In this document: positions 1-6,935 of the stretch, piece after piece
Position numbering within the stretch: the first letter of the stretch is position 1
How the letters are laid out: each line of letters begins with the position of its first letter
NCBI GenBank assembly: GCA_900547455.1
Contig: URGV01000008.1
Coordinates: 1 to 64,000, forward strand
Origin: an uncultured Oscillospiraceae bacterium
GTDB lineage: Bacteria > Bacillota > Clostridia > Oscillospirales > Ruminococcaceae
Direction: 5' to 3'
Length of the DNA stretch: 64,000 nucleotides
Notes under the pieces: generated by a model
What the model saw: only the letters and a program-made list of their open reading frames with translations
The model's database searches: none
What the model was told of the DNA's origin: nothing
Position numbers and translations under genes: made by a program

Positions 1-170
1 GGAGGTTCCTGGCGTATCTTTGCCTACTTTCTCTACGCGAGAAAGTAGGCCGGGGTGCCGAGCATGGCAAGGCCATGCTCTCGCGGAGCGCCCGCATGGT
101 GGGTGCAGGGACTGCCGTCCCGCAAAAGCCCCTCGCATAGCGGGTAGCTAGGGGCCGAAGGCCCCTGGCA
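1..170. repeat. GC-rich palindromic repeat element, left edge cut
   Basis: This intergenic stretch is a run of strong hairpins with no credible coding frame. Stems seen: a perfect 12-bp stem 22-33/39-50 (arm GCCTACTTTCTC), a 9-bp stem 60-68/72-80 (arm GAGCATGGC), and GGGGCC/GGCCCC at 151-156/160-165. The first hairpin resembles the one at the 3' end of leuA (31863-31897): both read TTTGC, then a pyrimidine, TACTTTCT, a loop, and AGAAAGTA. This suggests a dispersed palindromic repeat family in the genome. A structured RNA is the alternative. The element may continue left of the window. Confidence 0.5.
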
Positions 171-292
171 AAAATCCCCCATCCCCCGGGGCTATACAAA
201 TCCGGTAAAACATGTTAAAATGAGAAGAACGGCTTCCGCCGCCGGGCGGACGTTTTTCCATCGACAACTATAACAGAAAGAAGGTTCCCAAC

Positions 293-1093
293 TTGAATCT
301 GACCAAAATACTCTTTGCCATCGGGGCGGTGATCTGCCTGCCGTTGTATGGCTTTTTGTGCATCACCGCGCTGGACCCGCAGACCGGTTTTCTGGCGGAA
401 GGGCTGCCCGCCACCCTCTTTTATGTGGCGTTGTTTGTTTTCCCCGTGCTGATGATCCTGTGCTCCTACCTGCAGAAGAAGCGCCTGACCTTCTCCATCT
501 CCAACTCGCGGGTACTGTCGGTGCTCTCCTTTGCGCTGGGCGGCGTGATGATTGCCGGCGCGGTGGTGGACGTCATCGGCATTGTGGCCGCCGTAGTTGA
601 CTACCTCTCCTATCAGTCCGGTTCGCTGCTGCTCTCGGTGCTGCTTCTTTCCTCCCTGCAGATTGTGATGGCTCTGATCAGCGGACTGGTCTTTCTGCGG
701 CTGGGGATCAGCTACCTGCTGGAAAATATCGCCAACCGCGGCTCGATGACCTTCATCTTCCCGGTGGTGTGGGCGCTGATCACCTGCGTGGAGATGTTCC
801 GGGACTACCCGCAGATTGCCGGCATGCCGGAGCGCACCCTGTACCTGCTGTGCCTGCTGGCCTTCACCCTGTTCCTGATGGGCCAGAGCCGCATCCTCAG
901 CGACGTCGACTTTAAAAAGGGTGTCTGCTGGATCAACGCCTTCGGTTTCTGCGCGGCGCTGTTTGGTCTGACCATGACTGTCGGGGAGATCGTCTCCTAC
1001 TCGACCATGACCCTGCCGCTCTTCGACGCCATCCTGACCTTTGTGATGTCGCTGTACTGCCTGTCCTTCTCGTTTAATACAGGGAGCCGGTAA
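293..1093 (+). CDS. Conserved polytopic membrane protein, unknown function
   Basis: A 266-residue, very hydrophobic protein with about seven or eight predicted membrane segments and short polar loops. I do not recognise a family motif. The likely start is TTG at 293; the upstream AGAAAGAAGG gives a ribosome binding site, and almost the same leader and TTG start recur before the PHP gene at 15622. It stands alone: a repeat element lies upstream and a bidirectional terminator follows at 1122-1152, so it is probably transcribed by itself. Nothing nearby suggests a substrate or partner. The long open frame, codon use like its neighbours and the correctly placed terminator support a real gene. Confidence 0.75.
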   Translation: MNLTKILFAIGAVICLPLYGFLCITALDPQTGFLAEGLPATLFYVALFVFPVLMILCSYLQKKRLTFSISNSRVLSVLSFALGGVMIAGAVVDVIGIVAAVVDYLSYQSGSLLLSVLLLSSLQIVMALISGLVFLRLGISYLLENIANRGSMTFIFPVVWALITCVEMFRDYPQIAGMPERTLYLLCLLAFTLFLMGQSRILSDVDFKKGVCWINAFGFCAALFGLTMTVGEIVSYSTMTLPLFDAILTFVMSLYCLSFSFNTGSR

Positions 1094-1121
1094 TCGCACG
1101 GCACTTCTTTGTACAAAACAA

Positions 1122-1152
1122 AACGGAGAGCGGTTATCGCTCTCCGTTTTTT
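1122..1152. terminator. Bidirectional intrinsic terminator
   Basis: Stem AACGGAGAGCG/CGCTCTCCGTT with a 5-base loop, followed by T6 on the plus strand and by a TTTTGTTTTG tract on the minus strand. It separates the convergent membrane protein gene and the pduL-like gene. Confidence 0.85.
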
Positions 1153-1167
1153 CATGCATGGATTCTC

Positions 1168-1746
1168 TTACTTCTTAATCAGCTCACCAACGGTAGCTGC
1201 GGTGCAGCCGGCAGCGTTGGACTCGTCGGTGTCGACGTGCATGGTGGCGTCGCAGCCTTCGCCTACACGGACCTCAACGTCGTCGAAGATCAGGCTTCTG
1301 TTCTCAGAGTTGATCTTGACCTGGATGACCTCGCCGTGGCTTACGCCAGCCTTTTCGGCCTCAGCGGCGCTGATGTGCAGGTGACGTTTTGCAACGATGA
1401 CGCCTTCAGCAATCTCTACCTCACCGGCAGGGCCGACCAGCTTGCAGGGAGCGCTGCCCTTCAGGTCGCCGGACAGTCTGACCGGAGCGTTCAGGCCGAG
1501 GCTTCTGGCATCGGTGGCGGAAAGCTCTACCTGGGTCTGGGAACGGAATGGGCCAAGGATGCTGACATTTGGCTGGCTCTTCTTCGGGCCAACGACGGTA
1601 ACCTTCTCGTTGCTGGCAAACTGGCCTTTGATGGACAGTTCTTTCTTAACGGTCAGCTGTGCGTCTGGGCCAAACAGGGTGGCAAAGTCCTCAGCGGTCA
1701 GGTGTACGTGTCTTGCGGAAGTTTCTACTGGAAATGTGTAGCTCAT
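1168..1746 (-). CDS. pduL: PduL-type phosphate acyltransferase (phosphotransacylase)
   Basis: A 192-residue protein of the PduL family, which exchanges CoA and phosphate on acetyl- or propanoyl-groups, making acyl-phosphate for substrate-level ATP synthesis. It is an alternative to Pta. The two related barrel halves each carry the family histidines: RHVH at residues 12-15 and RHLH at 121-124, with the zinc/active-site segment MHVDTDE at 169-175. There is no N-terminal microcompartment-targeting extension and no pdu or eut genes nearby, so it is probably cytosolic and used in fermentation with an acetate kinase encoded elsewhere. It is a single gene with its own promoter (1818-1846) and terminator (1122-1152). 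The acyl chain preference cannot be read from the sequence. Confidence 0.92.
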   Translation of the reverse strand: MSYTFPVETSARHVHLTAEDFATLFGPDAQLTVKKELSIKGQFASNEKVTVVGPKKSQPNVSILGPFRSQTQVELSATDARSLGLNAPVRLSGDLKGSAPCKLVGPAGEVEIAEGVIVAKRHLHISAAEAEKAGVSHGEVIQVKINSENRSLIFDDVEVRVGEGCDATMHVDTDESNAAGCTAATVGELIKK

Positions 1747-1817
1747 ATTGACATCCTCCTAAAGCAATCTAATCGAACGGAACATTCCTTGGAAAATCCC
1801 GTTCTCTTTCTTATCTT

Positions 1818-1846
1818 ATGATAGTATGAACCGGTCGATTTTTCAA
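1818..1846 (-). promoter_or_regulatory. Sigma-A promoter of the pduL-like gene
   Basis: On the minus strand TTGAAA (1841-1846), a 17-bp spacer and TATCAT (1818-1823), about 70 bp upstream of the pduL start. Confidence 0.7.
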
Positions 1847-1881
1847 GTATCGTTAAAATAATAACAAACTTTCCTCCCACC

Positions 1882-1898
1882 AGAAAGTGTGCTATAAT
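1882..1898 (+). promoter_or_regulatory. Extended -10 promoter of the uracil-DNA glycosylase gene
   Basis: TGTGCTATAAT with the -10 at 1893-1898; the -35 is weak. It lies 43 bp before the start codon at 1941. Confidence 0.6.
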
Positions 1899-1940
1899 AC
1901 TCTCCAGAAAAGGATTGCAGAAACCAAAAGGAGGAAGCAT

Positions 1941-2528
1941 ATGGAAAACAGCATGCAGCAGCTTCGCCAGCAGTGCCTGAGCTGTGAAAACTGCCCGCTG
2001 GCCAAAACCCGCCACAACGTGGTGTTTGGCGTGGGGGTGGAAAGCGCGGAGGTCGTCTTTATTGGCGAAGGCCCGGGCGAAAACGAGGACCTGCAGGGCG
2101 AGCCGTTTGTCGGCAAGGGCGGCGCCCTGCTGGACAAATATCTGACCGCCATCGACCTGTCCCGGGACAAAAACATCTACATCACCAACATGGTCAAGTG
2201 CCGCCCGCCGCAGAACCGCGACCCCAAGCCGGAGGAGATCGCCAACTGCATCGGCTACCTGACAAAGCAGCTGGAGTTTTTAAAGCCGAAGATCGTCGTC
2301 TGCCTCGGACGCATCGCCGCGGGCGCGCTGATTGAAAAGGGCTTTAAGGTCACCAAGCAGCACGGACAGTGGTTCCAGAAGGACGGCGTGTGGATGATGG
2401 GCACCTACCATCCGGCGGCGCTGCTGCGCACCCCCACCAACAAGCCGGACAGCTTTGAGGACATGCTGTCGCTGCAGGCCAAAATCCGCGAGGTCTGCGA
2501 GCACACCTATGACGGCACCGAGCTGTAA
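1941..2528 (+). CDS. Uracil-DNA glycosylase, family 4 (iron-sulfur)
   Basis: A 195-residue enzyme that removes uracil from DNA, the first step of base excision repair after cytosine deamination or dUTP incorporation. Family 4 signatures are present: the [4Fe-4S] ligands (C15 and C18 at the N terminus, C87 and C103 in the loop after MVKC), motif A GEGPGENE at residues 42-49, a GEPFVGKGG segment after it, and motif B HPAALLR at 157-163. The start at 1941 follows AAAGGAGG with good spacing; an upstream in-frame extension lacks a ribosome binding site. It is a single gene from the extended -10 promoter at 1893, ended by the hairpin near 2586-2627. Confidence 0.94.
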   Translation: MENSMQQLRQQCLSCENCPLAKTRHNVVFGVGVESAEVVFIGEGPGENEDLQGEPFVGKGGALLDKYLTAIDLSRDKNIYITNMVKCRPPQNRDPKPEEIANCIGYLTKQLEFLKPKIVVCLGRIAAGALIEKGFKVTKQHGQWFQKDGVWMMGTYHPAALLRTPTNKPDSFEDMLSLQAKIREVCEHTYDGTEL

Positions 2529-2583
2529 AATGGGCGGGGAGGCACCTTTTATCCCCTCCCCTGTTGGATGATTCGTCTTGCAA

Positions 2584-2627
2584 AAACGGCAGGAAAGCTT
2601 TTCGCTTCCCTGCCGTTTGTTTTTTTA
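2584..2627. terminator. Bidirectional terminator between convergent genes
   Basis: Stem AACGGCAGGAAAGC/GCTTCCCTGCCGTT, then TTTGTTTTTTT on the plus strand and AAAAC on the far side. It serves the glycosylase gene on plus and the phosphodiesterase gene on minus. Confidence 0.85.
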
Positions 2628-3176
2628 TTCGACGGTGAACGAGCTGATCACCGAGCCGTCCTCGATGGCCTTGAGGGTGAAGGTGCTGCCCTCCAGCACC
2701 AGATAGCTGTTGCTGCTGCCCGCCTTCGGGATGGAGACCGAGCCGGGATTGATGTAGTAGTAGCCGTCCTCAAACTGCTGCGCCGCCGGGATGTGGGTGT
2801 GGCCGTGCAGCAGGATGTCCCCCTTCTGGAAAGGCGGGTGATTGTCCATATTGTAGACGTGGCCGTGGGTGGCCCAGACCATGTGGCCGTTCAGCCACAG
2901 CGCGGCGTAGTCGGCCATGATGGGGAACTGCAGCACCATCTGGTCCACCTCGCAGTCACAGTTGCCCCGGATGCACAGCAGCTGCTCGCGCATGTTGTTG
3001 AGCAGCTCGATCACCCTCTTGGGCGCGTAGTCCCTGGGCAGGTCGTTGCGCGGGCCGTGGTAGAGGATGTCGCCGAGCAGCAGCAGCTTGCCGGCCTTCT
3101 CCTCCCAGTAACGCTCAATCATCTTTTCACACCAGTATGCCGAACCGTGCAGGTCCGATGCGATCATCCATTTCAT
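2625..3176 (-). CDS. yfcE: YfcE-type metallophosphodiesterase
   Basis: A 183-residue protein of the calcineurin-like phosphoesterase superfamily, YfcE/MJ0936 group, about the usual length. Metal-binding motifs are all present: SDLHG (D8, H10), GDILYHG (D36), GNCD (71-74), THGH (103-106) and GHTHIP (125-130). Family members hydrolyse phosphodiesters such as bis-pNPP and need Mn2+; the physiological substrate is not known. The start ATG at 3176 has AAGGAGG a few bases upstream. It lies 18 bp downstream of the plsC-like gene, so the two are probably one transcript from the promoter at 3974-4002. Confidence 0.92.
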   Translation of the reverse strand: MKWMIASDLHGSAYWCEKMIERYWEEKAGKLLLLGDILYHGPRNDLPRDYAPKRVIELLNNMREQLLCIRGNCDCEVDQMVLQFPIMADYAALWLNGHMVWATHGHVYNMDNHPPFQKGDILLHGHTHIPAAQQFEDGYYYINPGSVSIPKAGSSNSYLVLEGSTFTLKAIEDGSVISSFTVE

Positions 3177-3194
3177 CTTGTGTCCTCCTTATTT

Positions 3195-3929
3195 TTACGC
3201 TGGCTGCTCTTTACGCAGCTGCTCGATGCCGTTTCCGATCTGCTCGCGCAGCTGCTCCGGCAGGGCGCGGATCTCCTCGCGGCTCATCCCCTCGGTGGAG
3301 ATGGCTGGCAGGATGCGGATCTTGACCTTTGCCGGATGAATCCACAGGCTGCCCTTTTTCATCAGCTTGTAGCTGCCGTCGATGCACACCGGCACCACCG
3401 GTACATGGGCACGGGTGGCCACCCGGATGGCTCCGGCCTTAAATTCGCCCAGCTCCCCGCCGCTGTTGCGGGTTCCCTCCGGGAAGATGGTGACCGAATA
3501 GCCCTTGCCCAGCAGCTCCTGGGCGGACTTGAGGCTCTCCATCGACTTGCGCGGGTCCTCCCGGTCCAGAAAGACACAGCGCAGCTGCTCCATCCATCCG
3601 CGGATCATCGGTAGCTTCATGATCTCCTTTTTTGCCACGATGGGGTTGGGCTTGTCCAGTTGGGTGAGCATCAGGGGGATGTCAAAGTATCCCTGATGAT
3701 TTGCCACAAATACCACCGGCCCCTCGGGGATGTTCTCCCTCCCGGTTGTGGTAATCTCTGCCCCGGCCAGGCGCAGCAGACGGCCGGCCCAGTTCTGCAC
3801 ATGCTTGCGGACAAGCCGGTCGTGCCGCTCGGTTTCTCCCCTTTTTTCCATGCGGCACACCCGCCAGTACTCCGGCAGCACCACAATCAGATACAGCCAA
3901 AAATACAAAAACCAGATGATGGTTCTCAT
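3195..3929 (-). CDS. plsC: 1-acyl-sn-glycerol-3-phosphate acyltransferase
   Basis: A 244-residue membrane-associated acyltransferase that adds the second acyl chain to lysophosphatidic acid in phospholipid synthesis. The N terminus (residues 3-20) is a hydrophobic anchor. Catalytic motif I NHQGYFD (H78, D83) and motif III FPEGTRN (about 149-155) are intact, with a V-P-V stretch for motif IV after them. It is the first gene of a two-gene unit with the YfcE-type phosphodiesterase. PlsC paralogues are common in this group, so acyl specificity and essentiality cannot be inferred. Confidence 0.92.
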   Translation of the reverse strand: MRTIIWFLYFWLYLIVVLPEYWRVCRMEKRGETERHDRLVRKHVQNWAGRLLRLAGAEITTTGRENIPEGPVVFVANHQGYFDIPLMLTQLDKPNPIVAKKEIMKLPMIRGWMEQLRCVFLDREDPRKSMESLKSAQELLGKGYSVTIFPEGTRNSGGELGEFKAGAIRVATRAHVPVVPVCIDGSYKLMKKGSLWIHPAKVKIRILPAISTEGMSREEIRALPEQLREQIGNGIEQLRKEQPA

Positions 3930-3973
3930 CTTTTCTGTCTCCTCTCTCTTTCCTTTCTGAAATCTCTGTTGGT

Positions 3974-4002
3974 ATTGTACAATAACCCCGCCTCTTTGTA
4001 AA
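3974..4002 (-). promoter_or_regulatory. Promoter of plsC-yfcE
   Basis: Minus strand TTTACA (3997-4002), 17-bp spacer, TACAAT (3974-3979), 45 bp upstream of the plsC start. Confidence 0.7.
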
Positions 4003-4036
4003 GATGAGTTTTGTTTTTTTGCCCCGCTCCGGCGTG

Positions 4037-4065
4037 TTGAATTTCCCCGACCGGAGTGGTAAAAT
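4037..4065 (+). promoter_or_regulatory. Promoter of the M3 oligopeptidase gene
   Basis: TTGAAT (4037-4042), 17-bp spacer, TAAAAT (4060-4065), 77 bp before the chosen start. Confidence 0.65.
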
Positions 4066-4142
4066 AGGCTTACTATTGAGCGTCATTTTTCTTTTTTGAA
4101 CCAACAGCCACACAACACCTGTCCATAATGGAGGTATCCACG

Positions 4143-5831
4143 ATGAAATTTTCCGAATTTCCCTATCAGCGCCCGGACTATGAGCAGCTGATGTCCCGCA
4201 TCTCCGAGCTGACCCGGGAGTTCCAGTCCGCACAGACCGCCGGCGAACAGCTGGCTATCCTAAAACAGCTCGAGCAGCTGCGCATCGAGCTGCGCACCAG
4301 CGTCCAGATTGCCACCATCCGCTACACCGTCGACACCCGCGACGCCTTCTACAGCGCCGAGGAGGAATACAACGAGCAGATGGCGCCGGTGGTGGACGAA
4401 AAGCTGCAGGAATTTAACAAGGCGCTTGTCGCCTCCCCCTTCCGCAAGGAGCTGGAGGCCGAATACGGCAGCCTGCTGTTCCGGAATATCGAGCTTGCGC
4501 TCAAGGCCTTCTCGCCCGCCCTCATCCCCCTGATTCAGCAGGAAAACCTGCTGGTGCAGCAGTACCAGAAGCTGTGCGCCAGTGCAAAGATCGAGTTTGA
4601 CGGCAAGGTGTGCAACCTCTCCCAGCTCGGCCCCTACCAGCAGAGCCCCGACCGCGCAGTCCGCAAGGCGGCGGCGCAGGCCTACGGTAAGTTTTTCGAC
4701 GACCACCAGCAGGAGCTGGACGAGCTGTTTGACAAGCTGGTCAAAAACCGCACCGAGCAGGCCCACACCTTAGGGCTCTCCAACTATGTCGAGATGGCCT
4801 ACCTGCTGCAGACCCGCAACTGCTATGGCCCCAAGGAGGTCGCCAACTTCCGCCGCCAGGTGGTCGAGGAGATTGTGCCGGTCAACAACGAGATCAAGGC
4901 CCGCCAGGCCAAGCGCATCGGCGTCGAAGGGATGCAGGTCTACGACAACACCTACTTCTTCCCGGATGGAAATCCGCTGCCGCACGGCACTCCGGACGAG
5001 CTGATGCAAGCCGGCAAGCAGATGTACACCGAGATGTCGCCCGAGACCGCCGAGTTTATCCGGGTGATGTTCGACCACGACCTGTTCGACGTCCTCTCCA
5101 AGGAGGGAAAGGCGATGGGCGGCTACTGCACCAGCCTGCCGCTTTACCATGTCCCCTTCATCTTTGCCAACTGGAACGGCACTGCGGGCGACGTCGACGT
5201 GCTGACCCACGAGGCAGGACACGCCTTTGCCGACTTTATGGCGGACAAATGCATCCCGCACCTCGACCTGCGCGACCCGACGATGGAGGTCTGCGAGAGC
5301 CATTCGATGTCGATGGAATTTTTGACTGCGCCGTGGCACCACCTGTTCTTCCGGGAGGACACCGACAAATACGAGCTGTTCCACGCCGAAAGCGCGATGA
5401 CCTTCATCCCCTACGGCTGCCAGGTCGACCACTTCCAGGAGAGCGTCTACCTGCATCCGGAGTGGACCCCCGCCGAGCGCAACGCCGAGTGGAACCGGCT
5501 GGAAAAGCTCTATCGCCCGCATCTGGACAACCGCGAGGTCAACTTCTACAACCGAGGAGCCGGCTGGCAGCGGCAGCTGCACATCTTCGAGTGCCCGTTC
5601 TACTACATCGATTACAGCCTGGCGCAGATGATCTCACTGCAGTTCTGGGCGCTCTCGATGCGCGACCACAAGGCCGCCTGGGACAAGTATCTGGCCTTTG
5701 TCAAGCAGGGCGGCACCAAGACCTTTGTGGACATCGTCAAATCCTCCGGGCTGCAGTGCCCGCTGGAGGACGGCGGACTGACCTCCACCGTGGCGGATGT
5801 GCGCGCGTGGCTGCAGGCCCACCAGCTGTAA
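4143..5831 (+). CDS. M3 family oligoendopeptidase
   Basis: A 562-residue zinc metallopeptidase of the M3B/PepF type, acting on short peptides in the cytosol. The zinc site is HEAGH at residues 356-360, with a downstream MEVCESHSMSME segment carrying the third, glutamate ligand. It has no signal peptide. I chose the ATG at 4143 because the GGAGG ribosome binding site lies inside the five codons gained by starting at 4128. The small DUF6054-like gene follows after 21 bp and may be cotranscribed. Substrate range is not visible. Confidence 0.94.
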   Translation: MKFSEFPYQRPDYEQLMSRISELTREFQSAQTAGEQLAILKQLEQLRIELRTSVQIATIRYTVDTRDAFYSAEEEYNEQMAPVVDEKLQEFNKALVASPFRKELEAEYGSLLFRNIELALKAFSPALIPLIQQENLLVQQYQKLCASAKIEFDGKVCNLSQLGPYQQSPDRAVRKAAAQAYGKFFDDHQQELDELFDKLVKNRTEQAHTLGLSNYVEMAYLLQTRNCYGPKEVANFRRQVVEEIVPVNNEIKARQAKRIGVEGMQVYDNTYFFPDGNPLPHGTPDELMQAGKQMYTEMSPETAEFIRVMFDHDLFDVLSKEGKAMGGYCTSLPLYHVPFIFANWNGTAGDVDVLTHEAGHAFADFMADKCIPHLDLRDPTMEVCESHSMSMEFLTAPWHHLFFREDTDKYELFHAESAMTFIPYGCQVDHFQESVYLHPEWTPAERNAEWNRLEKLYRPHLDNREVNFYNRGAGWQRQLHIFECPFYYIDYSLAQMISLQFWALSMRDHKAAWDKYLAFVKQGGTKTFVDIVKSSGLQCPLEDGGLTSTVADVRAWLQAHQL

Positions 5832-5852
5832 GAGGGACAAGGAGGATTCTCT

Positions 5853-6179
5853 ATGGCAAAATTGGAGCAAACCTTTTACGGTGACTTCGACGATCTGTTA
5901 AACCGCATCGAGGAGGGCATCCAGCGCGGCAGCTCCTCAGCTTCGCTGGAGGACAGCAGCGACTTTTATGCCGGGGACTCCCGGTGCAGCGTGCGCGTCT
6001 TTGAGCGCTACAGCTGGTCGGGCGGCAACCGCGTCAGCATGAATGTCACCCTTTTCCAGGCGGGCAATGGCCCCATCCAGCTCTCCGCCATCACCTCCGG
6101 CGGCAGCCAGGCGATGTTCTTTAAGGTGAACACCCTCGGAGAGGAATCCTTTTTGGACAAGCTGCGGGAGCTGTTGTAG
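5853..6179 (+). CDS. Small conserved protein, DUF6054-like
   Basis: A 108-residue soluble protein, acidic at the N terminus, with a pattern I associate with DUF6054: an N-terminal helix, an FYAGDSRCSVRVFERYSWSG-type strand region and the segment ITSGGSQAMFF near residues 81-91. The fold looks like an alpha/beta domain; its function is unknown. AAGGAGG is well placed. It follows the M3 peptidase by 21 bp, so cotranscription is likely, but no functional link is implied. Confidence 0.75.
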   Translation: MAKLEQTFYGDFDDLLNRIEEGIQRGSSSASLEDSSDFYAGDSRCSVRVFERYSWSGGNRVSMNVTLFQAGNGPIQLSAITSGGSQAMFFKVNTLGEESFLDKLRELL

Positions 6180-6194
6180 CGCGATTTACACCAC

Positions 6195-6208
6195 TTTAGT
6201 ATACTAAA
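6195..6208. promoter_or_regulatory. 14-bp perfect palindrome, candidate MarR operator
   Basis: TTTAGTATACTAAA lies 79 bp upstream of the MarR gene. A perfect AT-rich palindrome here fits self-regulation by a MarR dimer; this is inference from position and symmetry. Confidence 0.4.
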
Positions 6209-6286
6209 TTTACATTCTGTTCATGATATCGGCTGTGTTTTCAGGTAAAATTACTAATAGAGTTAGCTAATTGCACGGGGGGAACT

Positions 6287-6712
6287 ATGGATTATCATCT
6301 TCTTGCTGAAGAGCTCATCGAGCTGCACCGCCGTCTGCTTTCGTTTCCGGTCAACCGGATGCTGGCGGACCTGGCGAAGGGTGAGCTGTTTGTCTTAAAT
6401 TATTTGATGGTACATCAAGACCCGGTGCACCCCAAGGAGCTGAGCCAGCAGATGATGGTCAGCACCGCCCGCGTGGCCGCCCTGCTCAACCGCATGGAGG
6501 AGGAGGGCCTGATTGTCCGCCTGCCGGACAGCAGGGATAACCGGCAGACCATCATCACCCCCACCCAGTTCGGAATCCAGTTTGTCCAGGAACACCGCAC
6601 CGGACTGGTGGATGCCATGGCAAAAGCCTTAGAACTTTTGGGTCCGGAGGACGCGCAGAACTACCTGCGCATCCAGAAAAAGATTCTGCAAAATCTGACG
6701 CCCCCTGTATAG
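6287..6712 (+). CDS. MarR family transcriptional regulator
   Basis: A 141-residue winged helix-turn-helix protein. The DNA-binding region runs from about residue 44 to 95: HPKELSQQMMVSTARVAALL is the recognition-helix region and the wing carries DSRDNRQTII, the typical MarR D-x-R-x-x-R pattern. Flanking helices form the dimer interface. It precedes the DUF1538 and PII-like genes on the same strand with a gap of about 100 bp, and a perfect palindrome sits upstream, so it may control itself and those genes. The ligand is unknown. Confidence 0.9.
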   Translation: MDYHLLAEELIELHRRLLSFPVNRMLADLAKGELFVLNYLMVHQDPVHPKELSQQMMVSTARVAALLNRMEEEGLIVRLPDSRDNRQTIITPTQFGIQFVQEHRTGLVDAMAKALELLGPEDAQNYLRIQKKILQNLTPPV

Positions 6713-6809
6713 CACGGGCCTATTTTACACACGTCCATCCTTGGGTATTCACCTTCCCGTTACCGGCAATTCTATTTTTTAAGACGAAAGGGAGGCCTGA
6801 TTACACAAC

Positions 6810-6935
6810 ATGAACGAAAAACTAAAAGAAAAAATTCACGAATCCCTCTCCAGCGTGCTGCCCATCACGCTCATCGTGCTCATTTTAAGCGTCGTGCTGG
6901 TGCCGCTGGAGATTGGAACCGTCGCTCTGTTTTGA
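6810..6935 (+). CDS. N-terminal fragment of DUF1538 protein, out of frame
   Basis: ATG at 6810, with GGGAGG 14 bp upstream, encodes 41 residues: a charged start followed by a hydrophobic helix with VLPIT and VPLEIGT, as DUF1538 proteins usually begin. The frame then meets TGA at 6933-6935, one base out of register with the rest of the protein. Restoring one T in the T4 run at 6930-6933 would read straight through as L-F-L-M-G-A. The same hexapeptide context occurs intact later in the gene near 7070. So this is either a frameshifted gene, a homopolymer sequencing error, or translational coupling through the TGATG overlap. Confidence 0.6.
   Translation: MNEKLKEKIHESLSSVLPITLIVLILSVVLVPLEIGTVALF

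Noticed and set aside
4128..4142. Earlier ATG for the M3 peptidase
   Set aside because: The GGAGG ribosome binding site lies inside those five codons, so translation starts at 4143.
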